64,000 nt of DNA, taken from Tragulus kanchil (Eukaryota > Chordata > Mammalia > Artiodactyla > Tragulidae). Each line of letters opens with the position of its first letter. Positions within the stretch are counted from its first letter, which is position 1. A program made the position numbers and the translations under genes. The notes below the pieces were generated by a model that ran no database searches, was not told the origin of the DNA, and saw only the letters and a list, made by a program, of their open reading frames with translations. Where the stretch lies: NCBI GenBank assembly GCA_022376925.1, contig JAIOJX010000032.1:168913979-168977978 (forward strand), read 5' to 3'. Shown piece after piece: positions 1 through 11,301 of the stretch.

Positions 1-1575
1 GTCCACGGCCCTGCCGGGTGAGACAGGTGCGCAGGCCTGTGGGCGTGCGGGCCCCCGTGCCCACGGCCAGGCAGAGGAGAGAGCGACGGGCTGGCAGAGG
101 GCACCCGACGGGGGTGCCACGTCCTCTCCCAAGAGGGCCTCTGGGGGCTTCTAGGGGGTCTCTGTCCTGCGCTCAGGGTCCGCGGGGGCCTTCCCGGGTG
201 GCGTGCGCCCCTCCGGCCGGCGCTCTCCATGGAGGAGGCCGGCTGGCCCGCTCCCCAGGGAGACCTGCGCGCCAGCCCTGCGTCTGGAGACGTCGCCAGT
301 CTTCCTCCCGCAGCCCTGCCCTGGGAGGACCTGGGCTCGGCCCCTCACTGCCCACCCCACACCTCTCCGCCTCGACCCCTCGTCCCAGCACAGCAGTCTC
401 CCTGCTGCCGGGGCCTGGGTGCTTGTGCCAGCAGGGGCAGGAGAGGCCTCTGCAGGGTCCGCCAGACGGGGCAGGCAGCCCTTCCCTCCTCCCTGCCCAG
501 GCCCGGGCTGGGGGTCCCGGCAGAGGTTTTCCAGCTCCTCTGCCCAGCGACCCCCAGGTGGCGCCCGGGGCCCCTGCCGGGGTGGGGGCGGCGGGCTGCT
601 GTGTGGGGCTGAGAAGGCAGCTGCCTCTGAGTCACGCTCCGGAAAACGAAGGCGGCCCCCCCACGGCCAGCTGTCTCCCTGGGAAGAGAAGGAGGAGGTC
701 GGGGGAGGCGGGGCGGAGGGCAGGGCTGCAGGGGAGGGGAGGGGCTGCGCCTCAGGCCCTCCCTCCCTGCTGGTCCCTGGGGCTGCCTGGGGTCCGGCGG
801 AGGCTCTTTCCCAAAGTGGCTCTGTCTCAGCCCCCTGAGGGACCCCGCAAGCCCGCGGGGAGCCGCCTGATGCCCGGTGTAGCAAAGCCAGGTCACACCC
901 AGGGCTCCAGCCAGGGGGCATTCTGGGGCCAGTGTCCAGGCCCTTTGTGACTCGATGCTCCCTGACCCCAGGCTGGGAACCCTAGGCTCAGCGCCTTTGA
1001 GAAGCCCCCACCTCCCATTCAGCACATCCCTGAGACCCCCAACCTGGGCGGCTGGAGGGGCGGGGAGGCGTGTTGCTGTGAATGGGAACCTTTTCTTTAA
1101 GGCCTGAGTTTGGAGGGGCTGCTCTCCAGAAAAGCGGAGGCAGAGCTCGTTAGCTCGGTGCTCCTGCCACGGGTGCCGGCGGGTCTGTCTGGAGAGGTGC
1201 AGGCGCCTGGCTCCCGACCCCTGGGCGAGAGAGGGGCGCCCCGCAGGGCACCAGGGCTGAGGGGCCGCTGCAGCTCTGCTGGGCGACCCTGGAGGCTTTG
1301 GGTTTGACCAGGAGGGTGGTCGGCGGTCTTGGAGCAGCGTGGTGGTCCGGGGGGTGGAGGGGTCGCCTCTGTGTGAAGGTCAAGACTGGGAGGTCAGGGC
1401 AGAGCCTTCCCATTTACACATGCCAACCTTGACAAGGAGGGTCCTCGAGGCAGTGAGACGTGCTAGAGTCGGGGGTCTTCCCATCAGTGGGCAGTTCCTT
1501 TGCTCCCTGGCTCTGTCATGAGGCACTTAAGACTGATCAAAATCCTTAAGCCTGTCAAAATCCTTATAGAAGCCC
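1..1575. other. GC-rich non-coding DNA, nothing assignable
   Basis: This stretch is C/G-rich with many short purine and pyrimidine runs. Open frames exist on both strands, but they overlap each other, are rich in Pro, Arg, Gly and Ala, and show no domain I recognise. No repeat family or RNA gene was identified. Confidence 0.6.
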
Positions 1576-1746
1576 ACACCTATCCATCCATCCACCCTCC
1601 CATCCATTTATCTATTCATCCATCCACTCACCTATCAGTCCATCCATCCAGCCATCTATCCATTCATCCACTCACCTTTCTTTCCATCCGTCCATCTATC
1701 CATCTATCCACCATCCATCCGTCATCTACGTGTCCACCATCCATCT
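1576..1746. repeat. (ATCC)n-type tetranucleotide simple repeat
   Basis: Imperfect tandem ATCC units (catccatccat, with ctatc, ctcac and cgtc variants) run for about 170 bases. The interruptions indicate an old, degenerate microsatellite. The open frame rich in His, Pro and Ser across it is a by-product of the repeat. Confidence 0.95.
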
Positions 1747-2734
1747 GCCTAGCACTCACTGAAAGCCTGCCACACGCTGGGCGTGGGGTCAGTACGGTTA
1801 TACCAGGGGAGCAAAGGCGCAGCGTCACCCGTGGGCAGGGTTGCCTGCTGAAGTAAAGAGACACACAGGACTCAGTCAGATTGGAATTTCAGACAAGCAG
1901 CGGGTAGTTTGGTAAGTGTGTACGCAATGTTTAGATGCAGACACGTGTACTTGATGTAAGTATGGCCCCCACACTGCACGGGATATACTTATGCTGGTAC
2001 TTATTTGTTGTGTATCTGAAACTCAGGTTTAGCCAGGTGCTCTGTGTTCGTCTGCCAGGCCCCCCGAGGAGCTCTGGGAGCTGGTCGGCTGGTGCAAGGG
2101 GATAGAGGCGTCCGTGTGCCGTCCGTGTGGGAGGCAGCTCCACCTGCCCCTGAGAGCTGGGGTAAAGCTCCTCGAGGGGACGCACCTGTGTGTTGACTGC
2201 TTCCGTCTTCCAAAGCCTGCAGCCGTCAGGCCCCTCCTGGCTGCACCTTCCGCACCCTCCTCCCAGCAGCCCCTGCCGGCAGCTCTGGGTGAGCTCAGGT
2301 AGAGCGCGGCCCCCCTTTTCCAACACATGCGTCTCCGAGGACGTCAGTGCCTTCGAGTCCTCGCCGGCCGTCCTCGCGGCCCACCAGGGAGCCCTCCCCT
2401 GGTTCTGCCAGTCGGTTCCTCCACCCCTCTCTCAGGCCGGGAGCAGTGGCTCCAGAAATTCCCGACTTCCTGGTCTGGAGGCCCCGCCCTGCGTGGAGTG
2501 CCCACGCTCCCGGGCAGAGCTGGCAGTCCTGCTGCTGCCCCCCGACCACCCGGTCATTCCGCCCTGGCCCTGCTTTCCCTGCCCTTCGCCTGCTGGCCAC
2601 CCAGGGCCGCAGGATGTTTATTGGGCAGGGCTTGGGTGTTGCCCACACCTCTTGCCCCTGGATTGTGATCTGGCCGGAGGGCCTGAGCCTTCTTGTTGCG
2701 TTACCCCCGTTCATGCTGGGCCTCTCCTCCTCTC
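1747..2734. other. Unassigned, mostly GC-rich intergenic sequence
   Basis: I see no recognisable gene, SINE or RNA here. A short AT-richer part (about 1860-2030) separates the tetranucleotide repeat from a GC-rich tract. Frames on both strands are of the spurious GC-rich kind. Confidence 0.5.
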
Positions 2735-2885
2735 GGGAAAGTGTCAGTCGCTCTGTGAAAGTGTCCGACTCTTTGGACCCCGTGGACGGTAGCCCTCCAG
2801 GCTCCTCTGTCCGTGGGATGCCCCAGGCAAGAATGCTGGCGTGGGTACCCATTTTCTTCTCCAGGAGATCTTCCCGACCCTGGCA
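2735..2885 (-). mobile_element. Bov-tA SINE, antisense, partial
   Basis: The top strand reads as the complement of the BovB-derived Bov-A body: the tgtccgactct word, the gtggac...agccctccaggctcctctgtcc block, then ttctccaggagatcttcccgaccc. The tRNA-like head is missing, so the copy is truncated. Bov-tA is a ruminant SINE moved by the BovB machinery. Confidence 0.9.
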
Positions 2886-2959
2886 TCAGGTTGAGAGATG
2901 ACGGTAGACAGCTCACTGTGCACGGTGTCGGGTTCTTGATCTCCAGAGGGGAAGACTTC

Positions 2960-3421
2960 ACACTGTGATCAAAAAACTTGGCTTTAGTCACTCAGAGCTT
3001 TGTGCAGGGGAAGTTTTATTAAAGAAAAATGGATGGAGAGAGCTTCCAGCTAAAGGAACTGGAAAGGGCATAGAAGCGTACCCCAGAAACTAGTTTAGGA
3101 GAGCCATTCTATACTTTTCCAGTTGCTTATCAACAACAGATCAAAAGAGTATTTTAAGGTGGTAAAGGTCTTACCAGCCCCACAGCCAGCATGCATCTTT
3201 AGATGCACAGGTGCAAGCTGAGAAGGAGCACCGTGGCCTCAGCAACAGGCACTGCTGTGACAGACACCAGCTCTGGCTCACAGAAGGTCTCAGGCAGAAC
3301 AGACGATCGTCACGGTCCGAGCATACAAGGTGAAGGCACCGTGGCTGAAGTGTTTGTTCCTCCTCCTCCTTGGAAACCGCTGGCCTCCTTACCAAGTCTG
3401 CCTATTCACCCCTTTCAAAAT
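2960..3421 (-). mobile_element. Probable LTR fragment of a ruminant endogenous retrovirus
   Basis: The segment beginning ctttagtcactcagagctttgtgcagg, with ttttattaaag just after it, resembles antisense LTR sequence common in ruminant genomes (the tttatta word would be a polyadenylation signal on the minus strand). No retroviral gene is present. The family is not assigned and the boundaries are approximate. Confidence 0.4.
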
Positions 3422-3481
3422 CCATGCCTCCTGCACGGGCAGATGGATTCTTTGCCACGGAGCCACCAGGGAAAGCCTCCT
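3422..3481 (-). mobile_element. Truncated tRNA-derived SINE head
   Basis: gattctttgccacggagccaccagggaaagcc is the complement of the ruminant SINE head (ggcttccctggtggctcagtgg...). Only about 60 bases remain. Confidence 0.7.
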
Positions 3482-3504
3482 CTTTTATGGGCACTTTGTA
3501 AAAA

Positions 3505-3625
3505 TGATCTAGTATAATCCTTACAAAAATCTATGAGCGTGGCAATATTATGATCCAAGGCTCAGGGAGATGAAGATACTCCTACAAGTTTACTCAGCTG
3601 GGGACGGCCAGGCCAGGAACACGAA
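3505..3625 (+). mobile_element. Diverged MIR-like SINE
   Basis: Words such as aatccttacaaaaatctatgag, then aggctcagggagatgaag and a ctcagctgg word, follow the order of the MIR 3' half. It is highly diverged, as expected of an ancient mammalian SINE. Confidence 0.5.
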
Positions 3626-3740
3626 GGCACAAGTTTATCATTTTGAAAAATGTTTGTTATTAAAATATAAATTAATTCAAAAATCACAAAAAAGACAGTC
3701 TGTAAAAGTCCGTTGAAACCCCATCAGTAAGAGATAACCA

Positions 3741-4062
3741 GGGCTTCCCTGGTGGCTCAGTGGTAAAGAGCTCGCCTGCCAATGCAGGAGACATGGGTTC
3801 GATCCCTGATCCAGGAAGACCCCACATGCTGTGGAGCAACGAAGCCCGTGAGTCACAACTATGGAGCCTGTGCTCTAGAGCCTCGGAGCCGCAACTACTG
3901 AAGCCCGTGAGCCCTAGAGCCCGAGTTCCACAGCAAGAGACGTCACTGCAGCAAGAAGCCTGCTCACCTCAACTAGAGAGCAGCCCCACTCCCTGCAACT
4001 AGAGAAGAGCCTGCAGCAGCAGGGAAAACCCAGAACAGCCAAAAATAAATAAAGTTAAATTA
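3741..4062 (+). mobile_element. CHR-2-type SINE (tRNA-derived, cetartiodactyl)
   Basis: It starts with the tRNA-like head gggcttccctggtggctcag, has a pol III B-box word (ggttcgatccc), continues through the characteristic agcctgtgctctagagc...cgcaactactgaagcccgtgag body, and ends in gccaaaaataaataaag. It is essentially full length. The D1 segment starts inside its 3' part, so its last ~100 bases recur at 5233-5332. Confidence 0.9.
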
Positions 4063-4155
4063 AAAAAAATAATGAGAAATTAGACCCAAAAAACCCCACC
4101 CAAAACAACAACAGAGAGAGAGAGAACCAGTGATATCTCTGCTTTCTAGCTGATA

Positions 4156-4468
4156 TTTAAATGAAGACTTTAGGGCTTCCCCTGGTGGTCCAGTGGATAA
4201 GGACACTGCCTTGCAGTGCAAGGGGCGCCGGTTCTATCCCTGGCCTGGGAAGATCCCACGTGCCGCGGAGCGGCTGGACTGATGTGTCCAATCACCGAGC
4301 CGGAGCTCTGGAGCGTGTGCGCCCAGAGCCGTCGCTGTGCGACAACAGACGCCACCGCGATGGGAGGCCCGCAGGAGCCAAAGAACAAAAGACAGATGAA
4401 AACAGAGAAATGAAAGACCAATAGAAGTGGCCCGCCGCTCCCCTCCTTCCCCAACCCGACCCCCGCCC

Positions 4469-4499
<31 letters not shown>

Positions 4500-4516
4500 T
4501 TTAAATGAAGACTTTA
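4156..4516 (+). mobile_element. CHR-2-like SINE with 3' extension and perfect target-site duplication
   Basis: The body is 4173-4499, with head gggcttcccctggtggtcc and B-box-like ggttctatccc. After the CHR-2-like core it continues through an extra block (agaacaaaagacagatgaaaac...gaccaatagaagtggcccgcc) and ends in (aaat)n. A 17-base target-site duplication, tttaaatgaagacttta, flanks it exactly at 4156-4172 and 4500-4516. The extension therefore belongs to the inserted unit. Confidence 0.9.
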
Positions 4517-4519
4517 AAT

Positions 4520-4627
4520 TGTGAGTGACTTTTGCCTCAGAAATCCCAATCCTGGGACGTTATCTCAGGGCAAGCATTTAGAATGTGCACAGAGATCAAG
4601 CTGCCCAGATGCTTACGGCAGCCCTAC
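4520..4627 (+). mobile_element. Diverged old L1-like fragment
   Basis: cagaaatcccaatcctggga...gtgcacagagatcaag...cagatgcttacggcagc follows the word order of a common ancient LINE 3' segment (aatcccacttctggga...atgctcattgcagc). It abuts the 5' end of the BovB. Confidence 0.4.
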
Positions 4628-5232
4628 CAAGCACATTCTGCTTCACGGGTCACAGCCTTACCCTGGCAAAGGCGCTTGCACGGCTCAAGCTGTGAGCCGC
4701 GCCGTCCATGCAGGGCCACCCTGGGCAGATGGGTCATGGTGAGGAATTCTGCAAAACATGGGCCACTGGAAGAGGGAATGGCAGCCCACTCCAGTATTCC
4801 TGCCATGAGAACCCCAGGAATAATATGAAAAGGCAAAAAGATAGGACACTGGAAGGTGAGCCCCCAGGTCAGAGGGTGCCCAGGGCTGCTGGGGAAGGAC
4901 AGAGGGCAGCGATCAGCAGCTCAGAAGAAACGAGGCGTCTGGGTCCAGCGGCGGCAACGCCCGGCTGCGGGCATGTCTGGTGCTGAAAGTCAAGTCCGAC
5001 GCTGTGAAGAACCATGTTGCCCAGGAGCCTGGAATGTGAGGTCTCTGAATCCAGGTAAACTGGACGAGGTCGAGCAGGAGAGGGCAGGGGTGAATGTTGA
5101 CGTCTTAGGAATCAGTGAACTAACATGGACAGGAACGGGCAGATTTAGTCCAGGTGACCGCTCTATCCGCTACTGTGGGCAAGCATCCCTTAGAAATGGA
5201 GCAGCACTCAGAGTCAACAAAAGAGTCGGAAA

Positions 5233-5740
5233 TGCTCACCTCAACTAGAGAAGACCCCACTCCCTGCAACTAGAGAAGAGCCTGCAGCAGCAGGGAAAAC
5301 CCAGAACAGCCAAAAATAAATAAAGTTAAATTAAAAAAAATAATGAGAAATTAGACCCAAAAAACCCCACCCAAAACAACAACAGAGAGAGAGAGAACCA
5401 GTGATATCTCTGCTTTCTAGCTGATATTTAAATGAAGACTTTAGGGCTTCCCCTGGTGGTCCAGTGGATAAGGACACTGCCTTGCAGTGCAAGGGGCGCC
5501 GGTTCTATCCCTGGCCTGGGAAGATCCCACGTGCCGCGGAGCGGCTGGACTGATGTGTCCAATCACCGAGCCGGAGCTCTGGAGCGTGTGCGCCCAGAGC
5601 CGTCGCTGTGCGACAACAGACGCCACCGCGATGGGAGGCCCGCAGGAGCCAAAGAACAAAAGACAGATGAAAACAGAGAAATGAAAGACCAATAGAAGTG
5701 GCCCGCCCGCTCCCCTCCTTCCCCAACCCGACCCCCGCCC

Positions 5741-5771
<31 letters not shown>
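5233..5771 (+). mobile_element. D1 second copy of CHR-2 tail and 3'-extended SINE
   Basis: 5233-5332 repeats the 3' part of the upstream CHR-2 SINE, and 5444-5771 repeats the 3'-extended SINE with the same flanking target-site duplication. These are duplicated flanks, not new insertions, because the surrounding unique sequence is copied too. Confidence 0.9.
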
Positions 5772-6172
5772 TTTAAATGAAGACTTTAAATTGTGAGTGA
5801 CTTTTGCCTCAGAAATCCCAATCCTGGGACGTTATCTCAGGGCAAGCATTTAGAATGTGCACAGAGATCAAGCTGCCCAGATGCTTACGGCAGCCCTACC
5901 AAGCACATTCTGCTTCACGGGTCACAGCCTTACCCTGGCAAAGGCGCTTGCACGGCTCAAGCTGTGAGCCGCGCCGTCCATGCAGGGCCACCCTGGGCAG
6001 ATGGGTCATGGTGAGGAATTCTGCAAAACATGGGCCACTGGAAGAGGGAATGGCAGCCCACTCCAGTATTCCTGCCATGAGAACCCCAGGAATAATATGA
6101 AAAGGCAAAAAGATAGGACACTGGAAGGTGAGCCCCCAGGTCAGAGGGTGCCCAGGGCTGCTGGGGAAGGAC

Positions 6173-8408
6173 AGAGGGCAGCGATCAGCAGCTCAGAAGA
6201 AACGAGGCGTCTGGGTCCAGCGGCGGCAACGCCCGGCTGCGGGCATGTCTGGTGCTGAAAGTCAAGTCCGACGCTGTGAAGAACCATGTTGCCCAGGAGC
6301 CTGGAATGTGAGGTCTCTGAATCCAGGTAAACTGGACGAGGTCGAGCAGGAGAGGGCAGGGGTGAATGTTGACGTCTTAGGAATCAGTGAACTAACATGG
6401 ACAGGAACGGGCAGATTTAGTCCAGGTGACCGCTCTATCCGCTACTGTGGGCAAGCATCCCTTAGAAATGGAGCAGCACTCAGAGTCAACAAAAGAGTCG
6501 GAAATGCGGTGCTTAGACGCAGCCTCAAAGACAACAGGATCTGCTCATCTCCAGGGCGACCCACTCAACACCACAGTCATCCAAGCCGGTGCCCCAACCA
6601 CTGATGCCGAAGAAGCTGAAGCCCAACAGTTCTATGAAGACCTACAAGGCCTTCTAGAAATGACACCAAAAAGGATGTCCTTTTCATCATGGGGGACTGG
6701 AATGCAAAAGTTAGGAAGCCAAGGGACACCTAGGGAAACAGGCACATTTGGCCTTGGAGTACCAAATGCAGCAGGGAGAAGGCTAGCGTGTTTTGTGAGA
6801 GGAACACGTTGGCCATAGCAAACGCCCTCTTCCAACAGCACGAGAGACAACGCCTCACACGGGCATCAGTATCAAACTCAGACTGATTATGTTCTTTGCA
6901 GCCAAAGATGGAGAAGGCCTATGCAGTCAGCAAAAGCAAGACCAGGAACTGACTGTGGCTCAGATCACGAGCTCCTTACTGCAAAATTCAGACTTAAATT
7001 GAAGGAAGTAGGGAAAACTGCTAGGCCATTGAGCTATGACCTAAATCAAATCCCTTGTAATTATACAGTGGTGGTGACAGATAGATTCAAGGGATCAGAT
7101 TTGATAGAGTACCCGAAGAACTATGGATGGAGGTTCACAACATACAGGAGGTGGCAACCAAAACCATCCCCAAGAAAAGGAAATGCAAGAAGGCAAAGTG
7201 GTTGTCTGAGGAGGTCTTACAAATAGCTGAGAAAAGGAGAGGGGAAGGCAAGGGAGTACAGGAAAGATACACCCAACAGAGCTCTAAAAAAGAGGGCAGC
7301 GATCAGCAGCTCAGAAGAAACGAGGCGTCTGGGTCCAGCGGCGGCAACGCCCGGCTGCGGGCATGTCTGGTGCTGAAAGTCAAGTCCGACGCTGTGAAGA
7401 ACCATGTTGCCCAGGAGCCTGGAATGTGAGGTCTCTGAATCCAGGTAAACTGGACGAGGTCGAGCAGGAGAGGGCAGGGGTGAATGTTGACGTCTTAGGA
7501 ATCAGTGAACTAACATGGACAGGAACGGGCAGATTTAGTCCAGGTGACCGCTCTATCCGCTACTGTGGGCAAGCATCCCTTAGAAATGGAGCAGCACTCA
7601 GAGTCAACAAAAGAGTCGGAAATGCGGTGCTTAGACGCAGCCTCAAAGACAACAGGATCTGCTCATCTCCAGGGCGACCCACTCAACACCACAGTCATCC
7701 AAGCCGGTGCCCCAACCACTGATGCCGAAGAAGCTGAAGCCCAACAGTTCTATGAAGACCTACAAGGCCTTCTAGAAATGACACCAAAAAAAGGATGTCC
7801 TTTTCATCATGGGGGACTGGAATGCAAAAGTTAGGAAGCCAAGGGACACCTAGGGAAACAGGCACATTTGGCCTTGGAGTACCAAATGCAGCAGGGAGAA
7901 GGCTAGCGTGTTTTGTGAGAGGAACACGTTGGCCATAGCAAACGCCCTCTTCCAACAGCACGAGAGACAACGCCTCACACGGGCATCAGTATCAAACTCA
8001 GACTGATTATGTTCTTTGCAGCCAAAGATGGAGAAGGCCTATGCAGTCAGCAAAAGCAAGACCAGGAACTGACTGTGGCTCAGATCACGAGCTCCTTACT
8101 GCAAAATTCAGACTTAAATTGAAGGAAGTAGGGAAAACTGCTAGGCCATTGAGCTATGACCTAAATCAAATCCCTTGTAATTATACAGTGGTGGTGACAG
8201 ATAGATTCAAGGGATCAGATTTGATAGAGTACCCGAAGAACTATGGATGGAGGTTCACAACATACAGGAGGTGGCAACCAAAACCATCCCCAAGAAAAGG
8301 AAATGCAAGAAGGCAAAGTGGTTGTCTGAGGAGGTCTTACAAATAGCTGAGAAAAGGAGAGGGGAAGGCAAGGGAGTACAGGAAAGATACACCCAACAGA
8401 GCTCTAAA
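6173..8408. repeat. Direct duplication D2 (period 1118-1120)
   Basis: 6173-7290 is repeated as 7291-8408. The seam joins gctctaaaaa to agagggcagcgatcag. The offset changes from 1118 to 1120 at an A-run (accaaaaagg versus accaaaaaaagg). Because D1 and D2 overlap, about 335 bases of BovB (4901-5235, 6173-6507, 7291-7625) are present three times. Confidence 0.95.
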
Positions 8409-9640
8409 GAGGAGCAAGAAGACAAGAAAGCCTTCCTACGTGAGCAATGCAAAGAAGTACAGGAAAACAATAGGATTGGAAAGACCAGAGATCTCTTCTG
8501 GAAAGTTAGAGATACCAGGGAAACATTTCATGCAAAGATGGTTGTGATAAAAGACAGAAACAGCAAGGACGTAACAGAGGCAGAAGAGATTAAGAAGAGG
8601 CGGCAAGAATACACAGAAGAGCTATACAGAAAAGGTCTTAATGACCCAGAGAACCGCGATGGTGTGGTCACTCACCTAGAGCCAGATATCCTGGAATATG
8701 AAGTCAGGTGGGCCTTAGGAAGCATCACTACAAACAAACCTAGTGGAAGTAATGGAATTCCAGCTGAGGTACTGCAAATCCTAAAAGATGATGCTGTTAA
8801 AGTGCTGCACTCAATATGCTGGCACATTTGGAAAAGTCAGTCAGAAATGAAAACTGACCTTTTCCACAGGACTGGAAAAGGTCAGTTTTCATTCCAGTCC
8901 CAAAGAAGGGCAATGCCAGAGAATGCTCAAACTACCCTACAGTTGTGTTCGTTTTGCAAGCTAGTAAGGCGATGCTCAAAATCCTTCAAGCTAGGCTTCA
9001 GCAGTATGCAAACCAGGAACTTCCAGATGTACAAGCTGGATTTAGAAAAGACAGAGGAATCAGAGATCAAATTGCCAACATTCATTGGATCGTGCAAAAA
9101 GCAACACAGTACCAGAAAAACATTTACTTCTGCTTCTTGACTGCACTAAAGCCTTTGACTATGTGAATCACAGCAACTGTGGAAAATTCTTAAAGAGATG
9201 GGAGCACCAGACCAACGTACCCGCCCCCGAAACACCTGTATGCAGAGCAAGACCCTTACGTGGAACAACGGACAGGTCCCAGATTGGGAAAGGAGCACGA
9301 CAGGCTGCACACTGTCCCCCGGCCTGTGTAACGTACGTGCTGAGCACTTCAGCAAAATGCGGGGCTGGATGAAGCGCAAGCTGGAGTCAAGATTACCAGA
9401 AAGATGCAGCAACAGCCTCAGATAGACAGAAGACGCCACTCTAATGGGAGAGAGTGAAGCGGAATTGACGAGCCTCATAAGGAGGGTGTGAAAGAGGAGA
9501 TGGAGAGCTGGCTTAAAACTTGACACTCAAAAAACTAAGCTCACGGCACCTGGTCCCATCACCCCATGGCAAATAGATGGGGAAGGAGAGGAAGAAGTGA
9601 CAGGTTTTATCTTTTGGGGCTTCAGAATCACTGTGGATGG
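8247..9640 (+). pseudogene. BovB reverse transcriptase, inactivated
   Basis: The most intact reading frame (8247-9140) runs from the endonuclease-RT linker into the RT fingers. A neighbouring frame carries LDCTKAFDYVNH (around 9130-9170), the aspartate-containing RT motif A. The frames shift between 8900 and 9200. At the YADD position (about 9423-9434) the tyrosine codon is a stop (tag) and the alanine and first aspartate codons are changed, so the catalytic site is lost. This is a dead copy of a LINE polymerase, not a host gene. Confidence 0.85.
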
Positions 9641-10200
9641 TGACTGCAGCCATGAAATCAGACACTTGCTTCTTGGAAGAAAAGCTATGACAAACTTAGA
9701 TAGCGTATTGAAAAGCAGAGACATCACTTTGGCGGCAAATCTCCATGGCATCCAAGCTATGAGTTTTTCCAGTAGTCACGTATGGATGGGAGAGCTGGAC
9801 CGTAAGGAAGGCTGCGTGCTGAAGAGTTGATGCTTTTGTACTGCGGAGCTGGAGAAGACTCGTGAGAGTCCCTTGGTCAGCACAGAGATCAAGCCAGTCG
9901 ATCCTAAAGGAAGTCAGCCCTGAATGTTCATTGGAAGGACTGATGCTGAAGCTGAAGCTCCAATGCTCTGACCACCTGATGGGGAGAGCTGACTCACTGG
10001 AAAACTCCCTGACGCTGGGAAACGTTGACGGCGAAAGGAGGAGGGGCTGACAGGACAGGACAGTCAGATAGCATCGCTGACTCAGTGGACGTGAATTTAA
10101 ACAAACTCCAAGAGAGAGTCAAGGACAGGGAAGCCCGGTGTTCTCCAGTCCATGGGGTCGTAAAGAGCTGAACATGACTTAGGGACTGAACAACAACAAC

Positions 10201-10712
10201 TTGGAATGATGAGAGAAAACCCTGGAACAATAGGTAATGTGTTGAAACAAGATTTGCGTTTATGCTCAGTATGACGTCGTGTGGTTTAGAAACACGCTCA
10301 GGCTTTGCGGCTGACAGCAGCTTGCAGGCGTGGAGCCCTCGTGGCCTGAGGCTGTGGTGCGCAGGTCCCGGAGGCGAGGGGCGGCGGGCCCTGGCACCGC
10401 CTCTCCCGCCCTGGACTCAGGGTGCAGGTATTCACTCTCCTCTGGTTGTCTGTATTTTCTGATTTTTGAATGACTGTTTTTGGATTCTGTGTTTTGGAGT
10501 ATGATTTACGTAAAGTGCGTAGACCCGAAGTGCACAGCCTGGTGGGTTTTGACAAATAAGCAGCCTTGGGTAACTCTCACGGGTCAGGGCGTGTTTCCGC
10601 CCCGCAGGGCCCCTGTGCCTCTTTTTGGCCTCCGGTGCGCGGTGGGGGACAGTGACGGGGAGCCGTGTCTGCTGTCAGGGAGGTCCACATCGTCCCGTCT
10701 CCCAGGCCCTGA
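10201..10712. other. Unassigned sequence downstream of BovB
   Basis: This flanks the BovB 3' end (caacaacaac tail near 10190-10200). A tttttgaatgactgtttttgg tract and a GC-rich tract follow. No gene or repeat family was assigned. It is repeated at 11302-11817 through D3. Confidence 0.5.
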
Positions 10713-10749
10713 AGGAGGGAAGAAGTACTTTTATCTTTGGGGTCAGGGA

Positions 10750-11301
10750 GCCATGAAATCAGACACTTGCTTCTTGGAAGAAAAGCTATGACAAACTTAG
10801 ATAGCGTATTGAAAAGCAGAGACATCACTTTGGCGGCAAATCTCCATGGCATCCAAGCTATGAGTTTTTCCAGTAGTCACGTATGGATGGGAGAGCTGGA
10901 CCGTAAGGAAGGCTGCGTGCTGAAGAGTTGATGCTTTTGTACTGCGGAGCTGGAGAAGACTCGTGAGAGTCCCTTGGTCAGCACAGAGATCAAGCCAGTC
11001 GATCCTAAAGGAAGTCAGCCCTGAATGGTCATTGAAGGACTGATGCTGAAGCTGAAGCTCCAATGCTCTGACCACCTGATGGGGAGAGCTGACTCACTGG
11101 AAAACTCCCTGACGCTGGGAAACGTTGACGGCGAAAGGAGGAGGGGCTGACAGGACAGGACAGTCAGATAGCATCGCTGACTCAGTGGACGTGAATTTAA
11201 ACAAACTCCAAGAGAGAGTCAAGGACAGGGAAGCCCGGTGTTCTCCAGTCCATGGGGTCGTAAAGAGCTGAACATGACTTAGGGACTGAACAACAACAAC
11301 T
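10750..11301 (+). mobile_element. Second copy of the BovB 3' end (part of D3)
   Basis: This repeats the last ~550 bases of the BovB with identical private substitutions (for example tccagtagtcacgtatgg and ggtcgtaaagagctgaacatgac). It is a copy of the neighbouring element, not an independent insertion. Confidence 0.93.

Larger units (their letters stand above)
3961..6507. repeat. Direct duplication D1 (period ~1272)
   Basis: 3961-5235 is repeated as 5233-6507 with a 3-base seam overlap (tgc). The offset is 1272, then 1271 after a one-base loss beside the seam, then 1272. It joins the middle of the BovB to the tail of an upstream SINE, so it ignores element boundaries. Differences: agagcagcccc versus agaagacccc right at the seam, and one C in a cccgc run. 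Confidence 0.95.
4630..10200 (+). mobile_element. BovB (RTE clade) LINE, near full length, split by duplications D1 and D2
   Basis: The 5' leader (ccctggcaaaggcgcttgca, gggccaccctgggcagatgg) is followed by an apurinic-endonuclease-like region (a WNVRSLNPGKLDEV-type start near 5024 and 6296, then ELTWTGTG), the reverse transcriptase (8247 to about 9640) and the 3' end at gggtcgtaaagagctgaacatgac. The span is about 5570 bases, but D1 (1272) and D2 (1118-1120) each repeat internal sequence. Subtracting them leaves about 3.2 kb, the usual BovB length. Stops and frameshifts are scattered throughout, so it cannot move by itself. Confidence 0.93.

Noticed and set aside
5444..5771. Independent second SINE insertion
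   Set aside because: Its flanks and target-site duplication are identical to the 4156-4516 copy, so it was copied with its surroundings by D1.
8247..9140. 297-codon frame as a host gene
   Set aside because: It is part of the BovB reverse transcriptase and sits in a frameshifted, stop-containing LINE.
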